Source: Chryseobacterium gleum
GTDB taxonomy: Bacteria > Bacteroidota > Bacteroidia > Flavobacteriales_D > Sanyastnellaceae
Assembly (NCBI GenBank): GCA_943330925.2
Contig: CALQJP020000050.1
Location: forward strand, 1-10,508
DNA length: 10,508 nt
Reading direction: 5' to 3'
Part shown: one piece after another, positions 1-5,469 of the stretch
Layout: the number at the start of each line of letters is the position of its first letter
How positions within the stretch are numbered: the first letter of the stretch is position 1
Program-made: the position numbers and the translations under genes
The notes under the pieces: model-generated
The model's input: only the letters and a program-made list of their open reading frames with translations
The model's database searches: none
Told to the model about the DNA's origin: nothing

Positions 1-374
1 TGTGCTTCACGCTCCATCCAATTATTGTGTCTGCCGGATGCCAAAAAGCATTTCAGATAGTCATAATAAAAGTAAAACAATCCCATGCGTTCATATTGCT
101 TCCAATGAATCCTTTCATGAATAAGTGGATGCGCGCAGGGATCACTTGCATCGGCTGTTTCAAATTGGGACTCCATAAACATTCCAAAAGGTGGAATTGT
201 AATAGCCATTTGATGACCGGGGATATCAACAGGTGTATAAAAAACAAATGGATGCTTGAACATATTCAGGATTGCTATCCATACTACACACATTACCAAT
301 GCGAAGTATCGCTTTTTAAATCTACCTCGAATTAGAGGACTACTATCAGCTGCCCATTTTGACCTTTGTGACAT
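1..374 (-). CDS. membrane protein with HExxH motif, partial (C-terminus beyond window)
   Basis: An open frame starts at the ATG at 374-372, directly after an in-frame TAG codon and AAT, and stays open for 124 codons to the left edge, so the C-terminus is missing. Seen: a basic N-terminus (residues 1-22), one hydrophobic segment at about 23-39, an 'IPPFGMFM' stretch at 60-67, and HPLIHERIHWKQYE with the HExxH zinc-binding pattern at 86-90. An aromatic stretch follows at 100-110, then 'EREA' at 121-124 at the window edge. From memory, Bacteroidota have small membrane proteins with an 'HEKIHLRQ...EREAY' arrangement, whose downstream acidic residue could be a third metal ligand; no function is established that I know of. 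It lies 50 bp after the GH25 gene on the same strand, so it is probably the last visible member of the minus-strand cluster. Proteolytic activity is only suggested by the motif. A plus-strand ORF in this stretch is a shadow. Confidence 0.65.
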   Translation of the reverse strand, partial: MSQRSKWAADSSPLIRGRFKKRYFALVMCVVWIAILNMFKHPFVFYTPVDIPGHQMAITIPPFGMFMESQFETADASDPCAHPLIHERIHWKQYERMGLFYFYYDYLKCFLASGRHNNWMEREA

Positions 375-424
375 ATTCTAAACAGTTAAAGCGGATATTA
401 TCGTCAATAAAGAAGACCACATAT

Positions 425-1141
425 CTATCGTATCAGCAACCTACTAAAATCACTAGAATCACCAAGGAACATATTGAAATCAACAGATTCCTGGAAACCG
501 CTTAATTCTTTATCTTGTCTGTATTGCCAGAATAAACAGGCAGGTTCTTTAAAGTCTGGCATAAACATGAAATTTTCGTTGATGTATAACCAAGTGGGAT
601 AATGCTGATTCCGTTGCTTGAGAAATAGTTTATAGAAAAAATACTCGGAGTACAAAATGGGATCTACTCCATAATGCTGCTTTGCTAAACTCAACCATTT
701 AAACGCCTCGTCCATGTTGCAATTACCATTCTCAACATCCAATATTGGCGGTAAATCGCCCTTTTCGAGTTGAACCGTCTGTTTGAATACATTAAACTGT
801 ATTTCTGCCGAAACATCAGGGGCAAAAAAATGATAGGCACCTCGCACTATGCCACTTTTCTTCAAGGAATTCCAGTTTTTACTGAAATTCCTATCAACCA
901 TTGGTGTGAATTTTCTTAGCCCTTCCACCTTACATGTATCAACAGCCCTTATCGCCCTGAGGATTACAAAGTCCTTATCGTTATCTAAAGCAGTCCAATT
1001 TAATTCTCCGGAATATTGATTCGAAATGTCTACACCACGAATCTGATGGCTGATATGCGACTTTAATTTCAAATCACTCAACGTAAAAAAGCTTAATGAA
1101 GTAATGGTTAAAACGAGCAATACAAGTAATATTCTTATCAT
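425..1141 (-). CDS. GH25 family lysozyme-like glycoside hydrolase
   Basis: A 238-aa protein. Residues 4-20 are hydrophobic, giving a signal peptide or N-terminal anchor, so it should act outside the cytoplasm. Family GH25 enzymes cleave the MurNAc-GlcNAc bond of peptidoglycan. Seen: 'RGVDIS' with D38 (first conserved acidic residue), 'KDFVILRA' at 56-63, 'GAYHFF' at 101-106, 'LPPILDVE' at 130-137 with the paired acidic residues D135 and E137 of the active site, 'WLYIN' at 184-188, 'FWQYRQD' at 204-210, and 'VDFN' with D221, matching the family's terminal VDxN. Length fits a single catalytic domain with no cell-wall binding repeats. The usual 'ATEG' stretch after the second strand is 'RAIRAVD' here and a short insertion follows, so it is a diverged member, though the catalytic acids are kept. 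It sits 53 bp after the DUF1287 gene and 50 bp before the HExxH gene. The family call is firm; the natural substrate is inferred. Confidence 0.9.
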   Translation of the reverse strand: MIRILLVLLVLTITSLSFFTLSDLKLKSHISHQIRGVDISNQYSGELNWTALDNDKDFVILRAIRAVDTCKVEGLRKFTPMVDRNFSKNWNSLKKSGIVRGAYHFFAPDVSAEIQFNVFKQTVQLEKGDLPPILDVENGNCNMDEAFKWLSLAKQHYGVDPILYSEYFFYKLFLKQRNQHYPTWLYINENFMFMPDFKEPACLFWQYRQDKELSGFQESVDFNMFLGDSSDFSRLLIR

Positions 1142-1194
1142 TTTACAATGATATCACAAATGAAAAGGGGATTCAGCATTCGTCATCTATTCAG

Positions 1195-1809
1195 TTAAAA
1201 GGCATGCCATCCACCATACCGATAATGCCCGATGATAGTGAAGTTGAAAAGACAATCTTCCAGCACTTGACCACTGCCAATATTATGGACTATAAGATAC
1301 CTTACGCCATCGGCTGATTTTCGGTTCACAACTATTCCAATGTGAGTAACCGCTCCTCCGAGATTCCAACATACAACATCGCCTGGAAGATAATCCCCGG
1401 CCGAAGAGGTAACCGGAAGCGACATTCCCTTTCTGCCAAATAACGTCATCAGGTTAGGTACTCGGCGATGATCAATGCTTCGGTCAGTAGACTTGAGCCC
1501 CCACTTTTTGGGATACCTCGAAAAATTCGCCTTCATATCTTCATGCACCTCGCGCTGTAAATCAATCCCCATTTTACGATACGCCCGAATTACTACATCC
1601 GTGCAGACTCCCCTGTCCGAAGGCACATCACCGTTGGGGTAATCAATCTTAAAGTATGATGGATCATAACGCACTTGCTGTTGTGTAAGGGTCAACGTGC
1701 TATCTGCCAGCCGTTCATAAAAATTGGTTTGACCCAACGCCGTTGACATAACACATAAGAGGCAGGCTAGAGATATAACTATCCTTGACATAAACTGAGA
1801 ATTTATCAT
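1195..1809 (-). CDS. DUF1287 domain protein (NlpC/P60-like fold suspected), secreted
   Basis: A 204-aa protein with a signal peptide at about residues 8-26 (cleavage near 'ALGQ'). Translation could start at M1 or at M7 ('MSRIVISLACLL'); both give an export signal. The rest matches DUF1287 (YijF-type) almost end to end: 'DRGVCTDVVIRAYR' at 65-78 with C69, 'GIDLQREVHEDM' at 81-92, 'DHRRVPNL' at 113-120, 'PGDVVCWNL' at 142-150, 'THIGIV' at 155-160 with H156, 'HNIGSGQVLED' at 175-185 and 'GHYRYGG' at 194-200. The Cys, then His, then a further polar residue in that order is what papain-like NlpC/P60 peptidases use, so C69 and H156 are the likely catalytic pair. Family function is not established; a peptidase or amidase acting on cell wall or peptide substrates is inference, supported by the GH25 gene next to it. 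It lies 25 bp after the CAP-domain gene. Confidence 0.9.
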   Translation of the reverse strand: MINSQFMSRIVISLACLLCVMSTALGQTNFYERLADSTLTLTQQQVRYDPSYFKIDYPNGDVPSDRGVCTDVVIRAYRKMGIDLQREVHEDMKANFSRYPKKWGLKSTDRSIDHRRVPNLMTLFGRKGMSLPVTSSAGDYLPGDVVCWNLGGAVTHIGIVVNRKSADGVRYLIVHNIGSGQVLEDCLFNFTIIGHYRYGGWHAF

Positions 1810-1834
1810 TTAATCAATTCTACATCCGACAATT

Positions 1835-2374
1835 TCACTTCTTCTTATTCTTCACCTCCTCCTCATGCCCAAACCACACAAGTGCATAGCCCTCATAAAT
1901 GCCAATGCCGATTGCATTCCAGGGTTGTCTCCACATGCCGATATTCATCATACATGCATGATGCCCGGAGCTGCTCTTCCACATTTCGAGAGCTTGCTCG
2001 GGTGAAATACCATTGCTCGACCAGGCCGCGATTTCATAGCCATATCCGGTATATGTGGTGAGCTCGGAAGGTTTGCTCCAAACCAATTCAACATTAGCGT
2101 GATCGTCTGTGTAGCAGCATTCACTCCAGGGCCCCTTATCCGACCAACTGTGTAAATTGCATTCGCCGTGAGCAGGCCTATTTTCGACAAGATCACGAGC
2201 ATGCACTTGTGCCACATAGGTTAAGGATTCGGAAAGTGGTATAGTAGGAAGCCTGATCGATTTGCGGTACTTCATGATGATATCATAAAGCTCTTGCTCA
2301 GAGGCTGAAAGTGTTTGGGCGTCATAAGTTTTACCAATCATAGCAATCAGGATAATTAAAAGGACTTTTTTCAT
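1835..2374 (-). CDS. CAP (SCP/PR-1-like) domain secreted protein
   Basis: The frame opens at 2395, but the ATG at 2374 is preferred because it begins 'MKKVLLIILIAMIG', a clean signal peptide; the seven earlier residues add nothing. From that start the protein has 179 aa with cleavage near residue 19-20. The mature part fits a CAP domain: an N-terminal helix with 'SASEQELYDIIMKYR' (23-37), 'LTYVAQVHARDLVEN' with H58, 'HSWSDKGPW' (75-83), 'GYEIAAW' with E114, 'PEQALEMWKSSSGHHACMMN' (125-144) and 'IGIGIYEGYALVWFGHE' (155-171). H58, H75, E114 and H138/H139 could form the usual cavity. The extra 'ECCYTDDHANVELVW' segment near 85-99 and four Cys suggest disulfides. CAP proteins are extracellular with varied roles (lipid or ligand binding, protease-like in some), so the activity is open. 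It ends in a Lys-rich tail and lies between the 76-aa protein and the DUF1287 gene. Confidence 0.88.
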   Translation of the reverse strand: MKKVLLIILIAMIGKTYDAQTLSASEQELYDIIMKYRKSIRLPTIPLSESLTYVAQVHARDLVENRPAHGECNLHSWSDKGPWSECCYTDDHANVELVWSKPSELTTYTGYGYEIAAWSSNGISPEQALEMWKSSSGHHACMMNIGMWRQPWNAIGIGIYEGYALVWFGHEEEVKNKKK

Positions 2375-2400
2375 ATAGGTAAAATTTAGATGCACATTTT

Positions 2401-2631
2401 TTAAGGCTCGCCAACTCCACCACTGATAGGATAAAGATCGGTGGGTTCAATGGTATCGCAAATAACATCTATGATTAAATAGTACTCTCCCGTCTCCAAA
2501 TCTTCACCCCTTGAATAGATAGTATCACAGAGTTTTCTTGATTTGACTGGCTCATGCTTCAAAGCTTTACCCTGTTGGCCAAAGGCCAATACCACGAGGG
2601 TAATTAATATAACAATGAATTGGGTTCGCAT
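2401..2631 (-). CDS. small secreted protein with two Cys-Asp-Thr-Ile motifs
   Basis: A 76-aa protein I do not recognise. Residues 4-17 are hydrophobic (MRTQFIVILITLVVLAFG), a standard signal peptide with cleavage near 'AFGQQ'. The mature part of about 56 residues has exactly two cysteines, C35 and C58, each in the same tetrapeptide CDTI ('KLCDTIYS' and 'VICDTIEP'). This gives a short two-fold internal repeat and a probable disulfide. It is acidic in the middle ('GEDLETGEYY') and ends 'ISGGVGEP'. It is the first gene of the minus-strand cluster, 26 bp ahead of the preferred CAP start, so co-expression is likely. It could be a small partner, inhibitor or immunity-like protein for one of the downstream enzymes, but nothing in the sequence proves this. 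Being short, it has some chance of being an artefact; the signal peptide and the position argue that it is real. Confidence 0.65.
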   Translation of the reverse strand: MRTQFIVILITLVVLAFGQQGKALKHEPVKSRKLCDTIYSRGEDLETGEYYLIIDVICDTIEPTDLYPISGGVGEP

Positions 2632-2681
2632 AGGTTATTGAACTTGAAGGTTGTTATAGGTATACGTGATTTATCCGGAAA

Positions 2682-2697
2682 TATTGGATAACCAATA
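2682..2697. promoter_or_regulatory. 6-bp inverted repeat upstream of the secreted-hydrolase cluster
   Basis: The sequence TATTGG-ATAA-CCAATA is a perfect 6-bp inverted repeat with a 4-nt centre, about 50 bp upstream of the start codon at 2631. It lies in the 211-bp gap between the minus-strand cluster and the divergent plus-strand gene at 2843. It could be an operator for either gene. No clear TAnnTTTG promoter box was found around it, and a chance repeat of this size in A/T-rich DNA is possible. Confidence 0.3.
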
Positions 2698-2842
2698 ATG
2701 AGCTAATTACCACAAGTATGCCATAGCAAGATTATTTCAGAGATAACGCACTAAAAATTTTCTCGCTGGCGTTGCAGCAAAAGAATCCAGCAGGCCATTC
2801 ATGCGCTTATTAAATCTAATCCTAAACCCTCAAACCCTTCCC

Positions 2843-3286
2843 ATGAAAAGCATCGCACTCGCAATTATGGTATTCATTTCTTCGGAAATGGTAGCTCAAC
2901 TTATTACGGTAAAGTTGGATACAACTCAATTTTTTGAGCACTCAGCATTGTTAAGTACACCCCAAGCAATCAAATCCGGAAAATTAGTTTACAAGAACTT
3001 GTATGAGCATAAACCAAAGTTGATTCTAGCTTTTGATCTCAATAACATGAAGGAATCCTTTAGCAATAAAGAATTTGACATTATAAAAATCAATGAAAGC
3101 AATAATATCATTGATGTCGTGGTAGAGGAAAACGGACATGAATGTCTAGTAGTATTGGGAGAAACACACGAAGGTGGACTGATGTATATCTTTGAATACC
3201 AGGAGGGTGATTTGATTAAAGGCTTCTTCAGTAAAGATCCGGAGATTCTATCTGAAACGCAACAACGTGTTATAGAGTCTGAATAA
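2843..3286 (+). CDS. unrecognised secreted protein
   Basis: The frame opens at 2801, but the ATG at 2843 is preferred because it begins 'MKSIALAIMVFISSEMVAQ', a good signal peptide with likely cleavage after 'VAQ' (residue 19). The earlier codons run over a C-rich leader containing AAACCCT twice (2824-2830, 2832-2838), which looks non-coding. The resulting product has 147 aa, about 128 after cleavage. I recognise no domain. Seen: alternating strand-like segments ('GKLVYKNLY', 'PKLILAFDL', 'NNIIDVVVEE', 'HECLVVLGET', 'GLMYIFEYQEGDLIKGFF'), which suggests a small beta-rich or mixed fold, a single Cys, and an acidic C-terminus ('SETQQRVIESE'). It is divergent from the hydrolase cluster, so the two may share the 2632-2842 control region. 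Codon use looks like that of its neighbours. Function unknown; existence well supported by the signal peptide and the 147-codon frame. Confidence 0.6.
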   Translation: MKSIALAIMVFISSEMVAQLITVKLDTTQFFEHSALLSTPQAIKSGKLVYKNLYEHKPKLILAFDLNNMKESFSNKEFDIIKINESNNIIDVVVEENGHECLVVLGETHEGGLMYIFEYQEGDLIKGFFSKDPEILSETQQRVIESE

Positions 3287-3448
3287 ATGTGTTGTTTTTA
3301 ATCTTAGTAATGAGTTGCATTGTTCAACACACACAAAAATCTACTTGCCCACTTGCCCACCTACCCCATTCCCCTTGCCTTCAACCCCAGAAAGTCAAAC
3401 GCTTTCGCACAGCATGCGCTTGTGATGCGGGGCTTCGGAAAAGCTTGT

Positions 3449-3495
3449 GTGGCGGGAGGTTCAGACGGGGAACTTATTTCCTAACTCTCCGCCAC
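3449..3495. repeat. 13-bp imperfect inverted repeat with 21-nt loop
   Basis: GTGGCGGGAGGTT (3449-3461) and AACTCTCCGCCAC (3483-3495) pair as an inverted repeat: the outer 7 and inner 3 positions match and only the middle triplet differs. The spacer is 21 nt. It could form a long hairpin in RNA from either strand. No T run follows directly, so it is not a textbook terminator. It could be part of a repeat element or a structured RNA. Confidence 0.5.
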
Positions 3496-3515
3496 CTGAA
3501 AAGGATGATGCAATC

Positions 3516-3534
3516 CCGCGAGAGCGGTATTTTT
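3516..3534 (+). terminator. weak terminator-like hairpin
   Basis: CCGC-GAGA-GCGG (3516-3527) is a 4-bp GC stem closed by a GNRA-type tetraloop, followed after two bases by a run of T to 3534. It could stop transcription coming from the plus-strand gene that ends at 3286, though it is about 230 bp away and the stem is short. Confidence 0.3.
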
Positions 3535-3604
3535 CATTTAGAACTTTACTAAGTCAGCGGCTGCAGGCGTTAGCCATCGGTCAGTGCAGGTACGAAGAAG
3601 TATT

Positions 3605-4117
3605 TCACACCGCCTTCTTCTCCCAATATTTTCTTTCCGCAAGTAATCCCGCCAGTTTGGCTTCCCACTCGGTGCGTTGCATGTCCGGGTCCTTCGGCAA
3701 CCGTTGCTTCAGTCGGCGCAAATGCAACTTGCACCAGTCGTGCTCAAAACTTTTGGACTCAAACTGATCGCACAGATGGGCTACATACAGCATGGCCTCC
3801 TCCGTTTGATGCAATCGATTCAACTCTTCACGGAGGTCATTGATTTTCTTTTCTGCCACGGAAATTTTACGCACAACAAGTGGTTTTGATTGGTCGTCGT
3901 TCGACGGTTGGTGCCTGTGCAAAGGCGCGATGGCTTTATACCCGGAGTCTTTTGTAGCAAACGAAGCCACTTTCTCCAACAATTTTCCTGTCAACGGTCG
4001 CTGACCGTTAGAGAGCTTGTGCAAATAGTTTCTACTTACGCCAAACAACTCAACCATCTCCGATGGTTTTGCGGCCAATTTCATGGCTAGCTGCGGAATA
4101 AATCGCTGTGCCGGCAT
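3605..4117 (-). CDS. HTH transcriptional regulator with coiled-coil tail
   Basis: The frame opens at 4177, but its first 20 codons run through the GTGTAC repeat array, so the ATG at 4117 ('MPAQRFIPQLAMKLAAKPSEM') is preferred. It is preceded by an A-rich stretch as usual in Bacteroidota. The product has 170 aa. Residues 11-52 look like an XRE-type or phage-repressor-like helix-turn-helix: 'KPSEMVELFGVSRNYLHKLSNGQRP', with the turn at 'FGVSRN' and recognition helix 'RNYLHKLSNG' (29-38). Residues about 85-115 ('ISVAEKKINDLREELNRLHQTEE') are heptad-like and should form a coiled coil for dimerisation. The remainder (125-170) is highly charged and helical ('CKLHLRRLKQRLPKD', 'AERKYWEKK'). No sensor or catalytic domain is seen. 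The tandem palindromes 10-130 bp upstream suggest autoregulation. It is divergent from mntA, with 415 bp between them. Regulator is a firm call; its targets are inference. Confidence 0.75.
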   Translation of the reverse strand: MPAQRFIPQLAMKLAAKPSEMVELFGVSRNYLHKLSNGQRPLTGKLLEKVASFATKDSGYKAIAPLHRHQPSNDDQSKPLVVRKISVAEKKINDLREELNRLHQTEEAMLYVAHLCDQFESKSFEHDWCKLHLRRLKQRLPKDPDMQRTEWEAKLAGLLAERKYWEKKAV

Positions 4118-4126
4118 CTTTTTTTC

Positions 4127-4246
4127 GTGTACACAATTTGAAAAATAAATTCTCTTGTGTACCAATTCTGTACACATTTCAAAAATAAAAACAATTTGTG
4201 TACAGATTCTGTACTCAATTTAGAAAAAAATCCAACGTGTGTACAT
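4127..4246. repeat. 41-bp imperfect tandem repeat carrying GTGTAC/GTACAC half-sites (probable operator array)
   Basis: GTACAC-type half-sites start at 4129, 4170 and 4211 (the last is GTACTC), and GTGTAC half-sites start at 4157, 4198 and 4239, each exactly 41 bp apart. The array is therefore about three copies of a 41-bp unit with A-rich interiors. At the unit junctions the half-sites form palindromes: GTGTAC-CAATTCT-GTACAC (4157-4175, perfect) and GTGTAC-AGATTCT-GTACTC (4198-4216, one mismatch). At the ends are GTGTACAC (4127-4134, perfect 8-bp palindrome) and GTGTACAT (4239-4246). Forty-one bp is close to four helical turns, so dimers would sit on one DNA face. The nearest palindrome is about 10 bp before the HTH start codon, fitting autorepression by the HTH protein. 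Alternatives are a binding array for another factor or an iteron-like site. Confidence 0.75.
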
Positions 4247-4393
4247 GGGAAAAATGGCGTATCGCTAAGACTCTCCTCGCCAAAGCAACATTTAGAGATT
4301 CTATGGGAATCGAATAACATTAACTGGGGCAACTCTCTATTCGTGGCAAATTCTTCACAGCCTGGAATTATTGTCTAGACTCCGGAAAAATTA

Positions 4394-4435
4394 CCTTGTA
4401 AACATTTTCAGAAAAATTCGACTTTGTTTACAAGG
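4394..4435. promoter_or_regulatory. 10-bp perfect inverted repeat, possible operator upstream of mntA-hepT
   Basis: CCTTGTAAAC (4394-4403) and GTTTACAAGG (4426-4435) are perfect inverted copies separated by 22 bp, with centres 32 bp apart (about three helical turns). The spacer is A/T-rich. The site is about 100 bp upstream of the mntA start codon. The half-site TTGTAAAC resembles the GTGTAC half-site of the neighbouring array (GTTTAC versus GTGTAC, one base apart), so the same or a related regulator might bind both. It could also be an RNA stem. Confidence 0.5.
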
Positions 4436-4520
4436 ACGATAATACAGGCGCAATTCAGCGTAACGAACTGAACTAGGATGTTGATGAACTATCGAAATCG
4501 TGAAATAGCAAAACAGGCCT

Positions 4521-4528
4521 TATCTTCG
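4521..4528 (+). promoter_or_regulatory. possible -7 promoter box of mntA-hepT
   Basis: TATCTTCG is one base from the Bacteroidota -7 consensus TAnnTTTG and ends four bases before the mntA ATG, which would give a leaderless or nearly leaderless mRNA. The same TATCTTCGC string occurs before the ABC-F gene at 8471. No convincing -33 TTG was found at the proper distance. Confidence 0.35.
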
Positions 4529-4532
4529 CAAT

Positions 4533-4844
4533 ATGCAAGTCATTCATTCAAATTATAGTGCAATTCAAACACTCTGTGACTATCACAAGGTGAAAGAACT
4601 CTATGTATTTGGATCAGTCCTGACTCCTTCTTTTTCGGCAAATAGCGACATTGATGTGCTTGTTCAATTTGAACCTATGAGATTAGAAGACTACTTCGAC
4701 AACTATATGGATCTCAAAGAAAAGCTTCAAAAATTACTAGCGCATGAAGTTGATTTAGTTGAAAACCAAGCTATCAAAAACCCAATTTTCAGACGAATCG
4801 TTGATCGCGACAAGCATTTGGTGTATGAACGAAAAAGTGCTTAA
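4533..4844 (+). CDS. mntA: MntA-type nucleotidyltransferase antitoxin
   Basis: A 103-aa minimal nucleotidyltransferase. Seen: 'VKELYVFGSV' followed by the GS-x10-DxD signature, with G27, S28, D39 and D41, and the third metal-binding acid D74 in 'HEVDLVE'. The fold is complete for the family and has no extra domain. In characterised HepT/MntA pairs (for example from Shewanella) the MntA enzyme transfers AMP from ATP to a tyrosine in the HepT RX4HXY motif and silences the toxin; the same role is inferred here. The toxin gene starts at 4825, inside the end of this gene (20-bp overlap), so the two are translationally coupled. The start codon follows a -7-like box almost directly. All catalytic residues are present, so this half looks functional even though the toxin frame is broken. 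Confidence 0.85.
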   Translation: MQVIHSNYSAIQTLCDYHKVKELYVFGSVLTPSFSANSDIDVLVQFEPMRLEDYFDNYMDLKEKLQKLLAHEVDLVENQAIKNPIFRRIVDRDKHLVYERKSA

Positions 4845-5168
4845 ATATCTTTTCGACATCAAGCAGGCCTTGGATGAAATCGATACTTTCTTCGAAGGAA
4901 GAGAAAACGGTTCGCTGACTACGAAGACAATATACTTCTCAAAAGAGCAATCGAACGAAACCTGGAGATAATAGGTGAAGCTGTCAACAAAATACTGATT
5001 ATCGACACGAACTTTCCAATTGTAAACGCACGAAAAATTGTGGGCTTAAGAAATCATATTGTGCATGCTTATGATAATGTTTCTGATGAAAACATCTGGG
5101 GTATTATCAACAATCATCTGCCACGACTGCGACAGGACATTCAATCTCAGATAGACTCTGTTAAGTAG
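4825..5168 (+). pseudogene. hepT: HepT-like ribonuclease toxin (DUF86), split by a frameshift
   Basis: The first part starts at the ATG at 4825 ('MNEKVLKYLFDIKQALDEID') and reads to about 4907 as the HepT N-terminus; in that frame it stops at 4971 after 48 aa. The family sequence continues in another frame from 4908: 'RFADYEDNILLKRAIERN', 'LEIIGEAVNKI', 'NARKIVGLRNHIVHAYDN', 'IWGIINNHLPRL', ending at the TAG at 5166-5168. Adding one A to the AAAA run at 4904-4907 restores a single 114-aa frame of normal HepT length. In it the RX4HXY nuclease motif is R76, H81, Y83, and Y83 is the residue MntA enzymes modify. As sequenced the toxin lacks its active site. Causes could be a real inactivating mutation, slippage or phase variation in the A run, or a read error. 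No classical slippery heptamer is seen, so programmed frameshifting is less likely. Confidence 0.85.
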
Positions 5169-5469
5169 GTTCATACAAGCGCCAAACTTCTCCCCCAACG
5201 GGAAATACACAGGAAATGGAATTGCACGCTCAGCGACCAATCTACAGTGGTCAGAAAAATGACGGTGCATTAAGCTTATACTCGCAAGGTAATGCCGGGA
5301 AACTTTTCAGCACGAAGAGTTAAGATTCACTTTAACCCGCACCTATACACAGTTTCAGCTGTCATGAGTTTGTTATCACGTCTGTGGCTGCTTATTGTCA
5401 TGCTCATTGAGTCAAGATTTGCCAACATTCATTTTCATGTTCATTTCCCTCTCCTCAAACTTTTAGGCA
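5169..5469 (+). other. 301-bp gap without a recognised gene
   Basis: No gene was found between hepT and the lipoprotein. A 75-codon plus-strand frame from 5292 has a hydrophobic middle but overlaps the start of the lipoprotein in another frame and has no family signal. A small stem GACCA/TGGTC (5235-5239, 5248-5252) is present but not followed by T on the plus strand. Base composition resembles neighbouring intergenic DNA. Confidence 0.4.

Larger units (their letters stand above)
3287..3604. other. 318-bp gene-free gap between convergent genes, GC-rich in the middle
   Basis: No convincing gene was found. Frames on the plus strand (from 3289 and 3447) show Cys/Arg-rich, low-complexity translations and no family signal. 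The stretch opens with an 8-bp direct repeat ACTTGCCC (3343-3350, 3351-3358) in a C-rich tract. It then becomes GC-rich at about 3395-3530, which includes the inverted repeat at 3449-3495 and a small hairpin with a T run at 3516-3534. It lies between genes that converge (2843-3286 and 3605-4117), so transcription termination is the plainest role. Confidence 0.5.
4118..4532. other. 415-bp divergent control region between HTH gene and mntA
   Basis: No gene was found; short frames on both strands here are Cys/Phe/Ser-rich and arise from the A/T-rich repeats. From the HTH side the region holds a 41-bp tandem repeat (4127-4246), about 145 bp without clear structure except a small GATTC/GAATC pair near 4290-4310, a 10-bp inverted repeat (4394-4435), and a -7-like box directly before mntA. 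The amount of symmetric DNA is high for this window. Confidence 0.6.

Noticed and set aside
27..335. 102-codon plus-strand frame at the left edge
   Set aside because: It lies opposite the HExxH frame on the minus strand, which has coherent features (start after a stop, membrane segment, metal motif); the plus-strand translation shows no domain.
3289..3552. 87-codon plus-strand frame beginning with a hydrophobic stretch like a signal peptide
   Set aside because: The rest is Cys/Arg-rich and overlaps the C-rich direct repeats and the GC-rich inverted repeat; it looks like chance coding in structured DNA.
3481..3580. CCTAAC near 3481 and GGCGTTAGCC near 3568, about 90 bp apart, resembling the ends of an integron attC site
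   Set aside because: The right core does not fit GTTRRRY, the left core lacks the first purine, no inner pairing boxes are clear, and no integrase or cassette pattern is present.
4118..4177. N-terminal extension of the HTH protein from the ATG at 4177
   Set aside because: The 20 extra codons are made of the GTGTAC repeat units, and the shorter start at 4117 gives a compact HTH protein after an A-rich leader.
4087..4332. 81-codon minus-strand frame across the repeat array
   Set aside because: It is Cys/Phe-rich and spans the operator repeats and part of the HTH gene in another frame, with no family match.
4906..4912. Programmed ribosomal frameshift in hepT
   Set aside because: The site does not match an X XXY YYZ slippery heptamer in the reading frame and no strong downstream stem was seen; loss of one A from a homopolymer explains it more simply.
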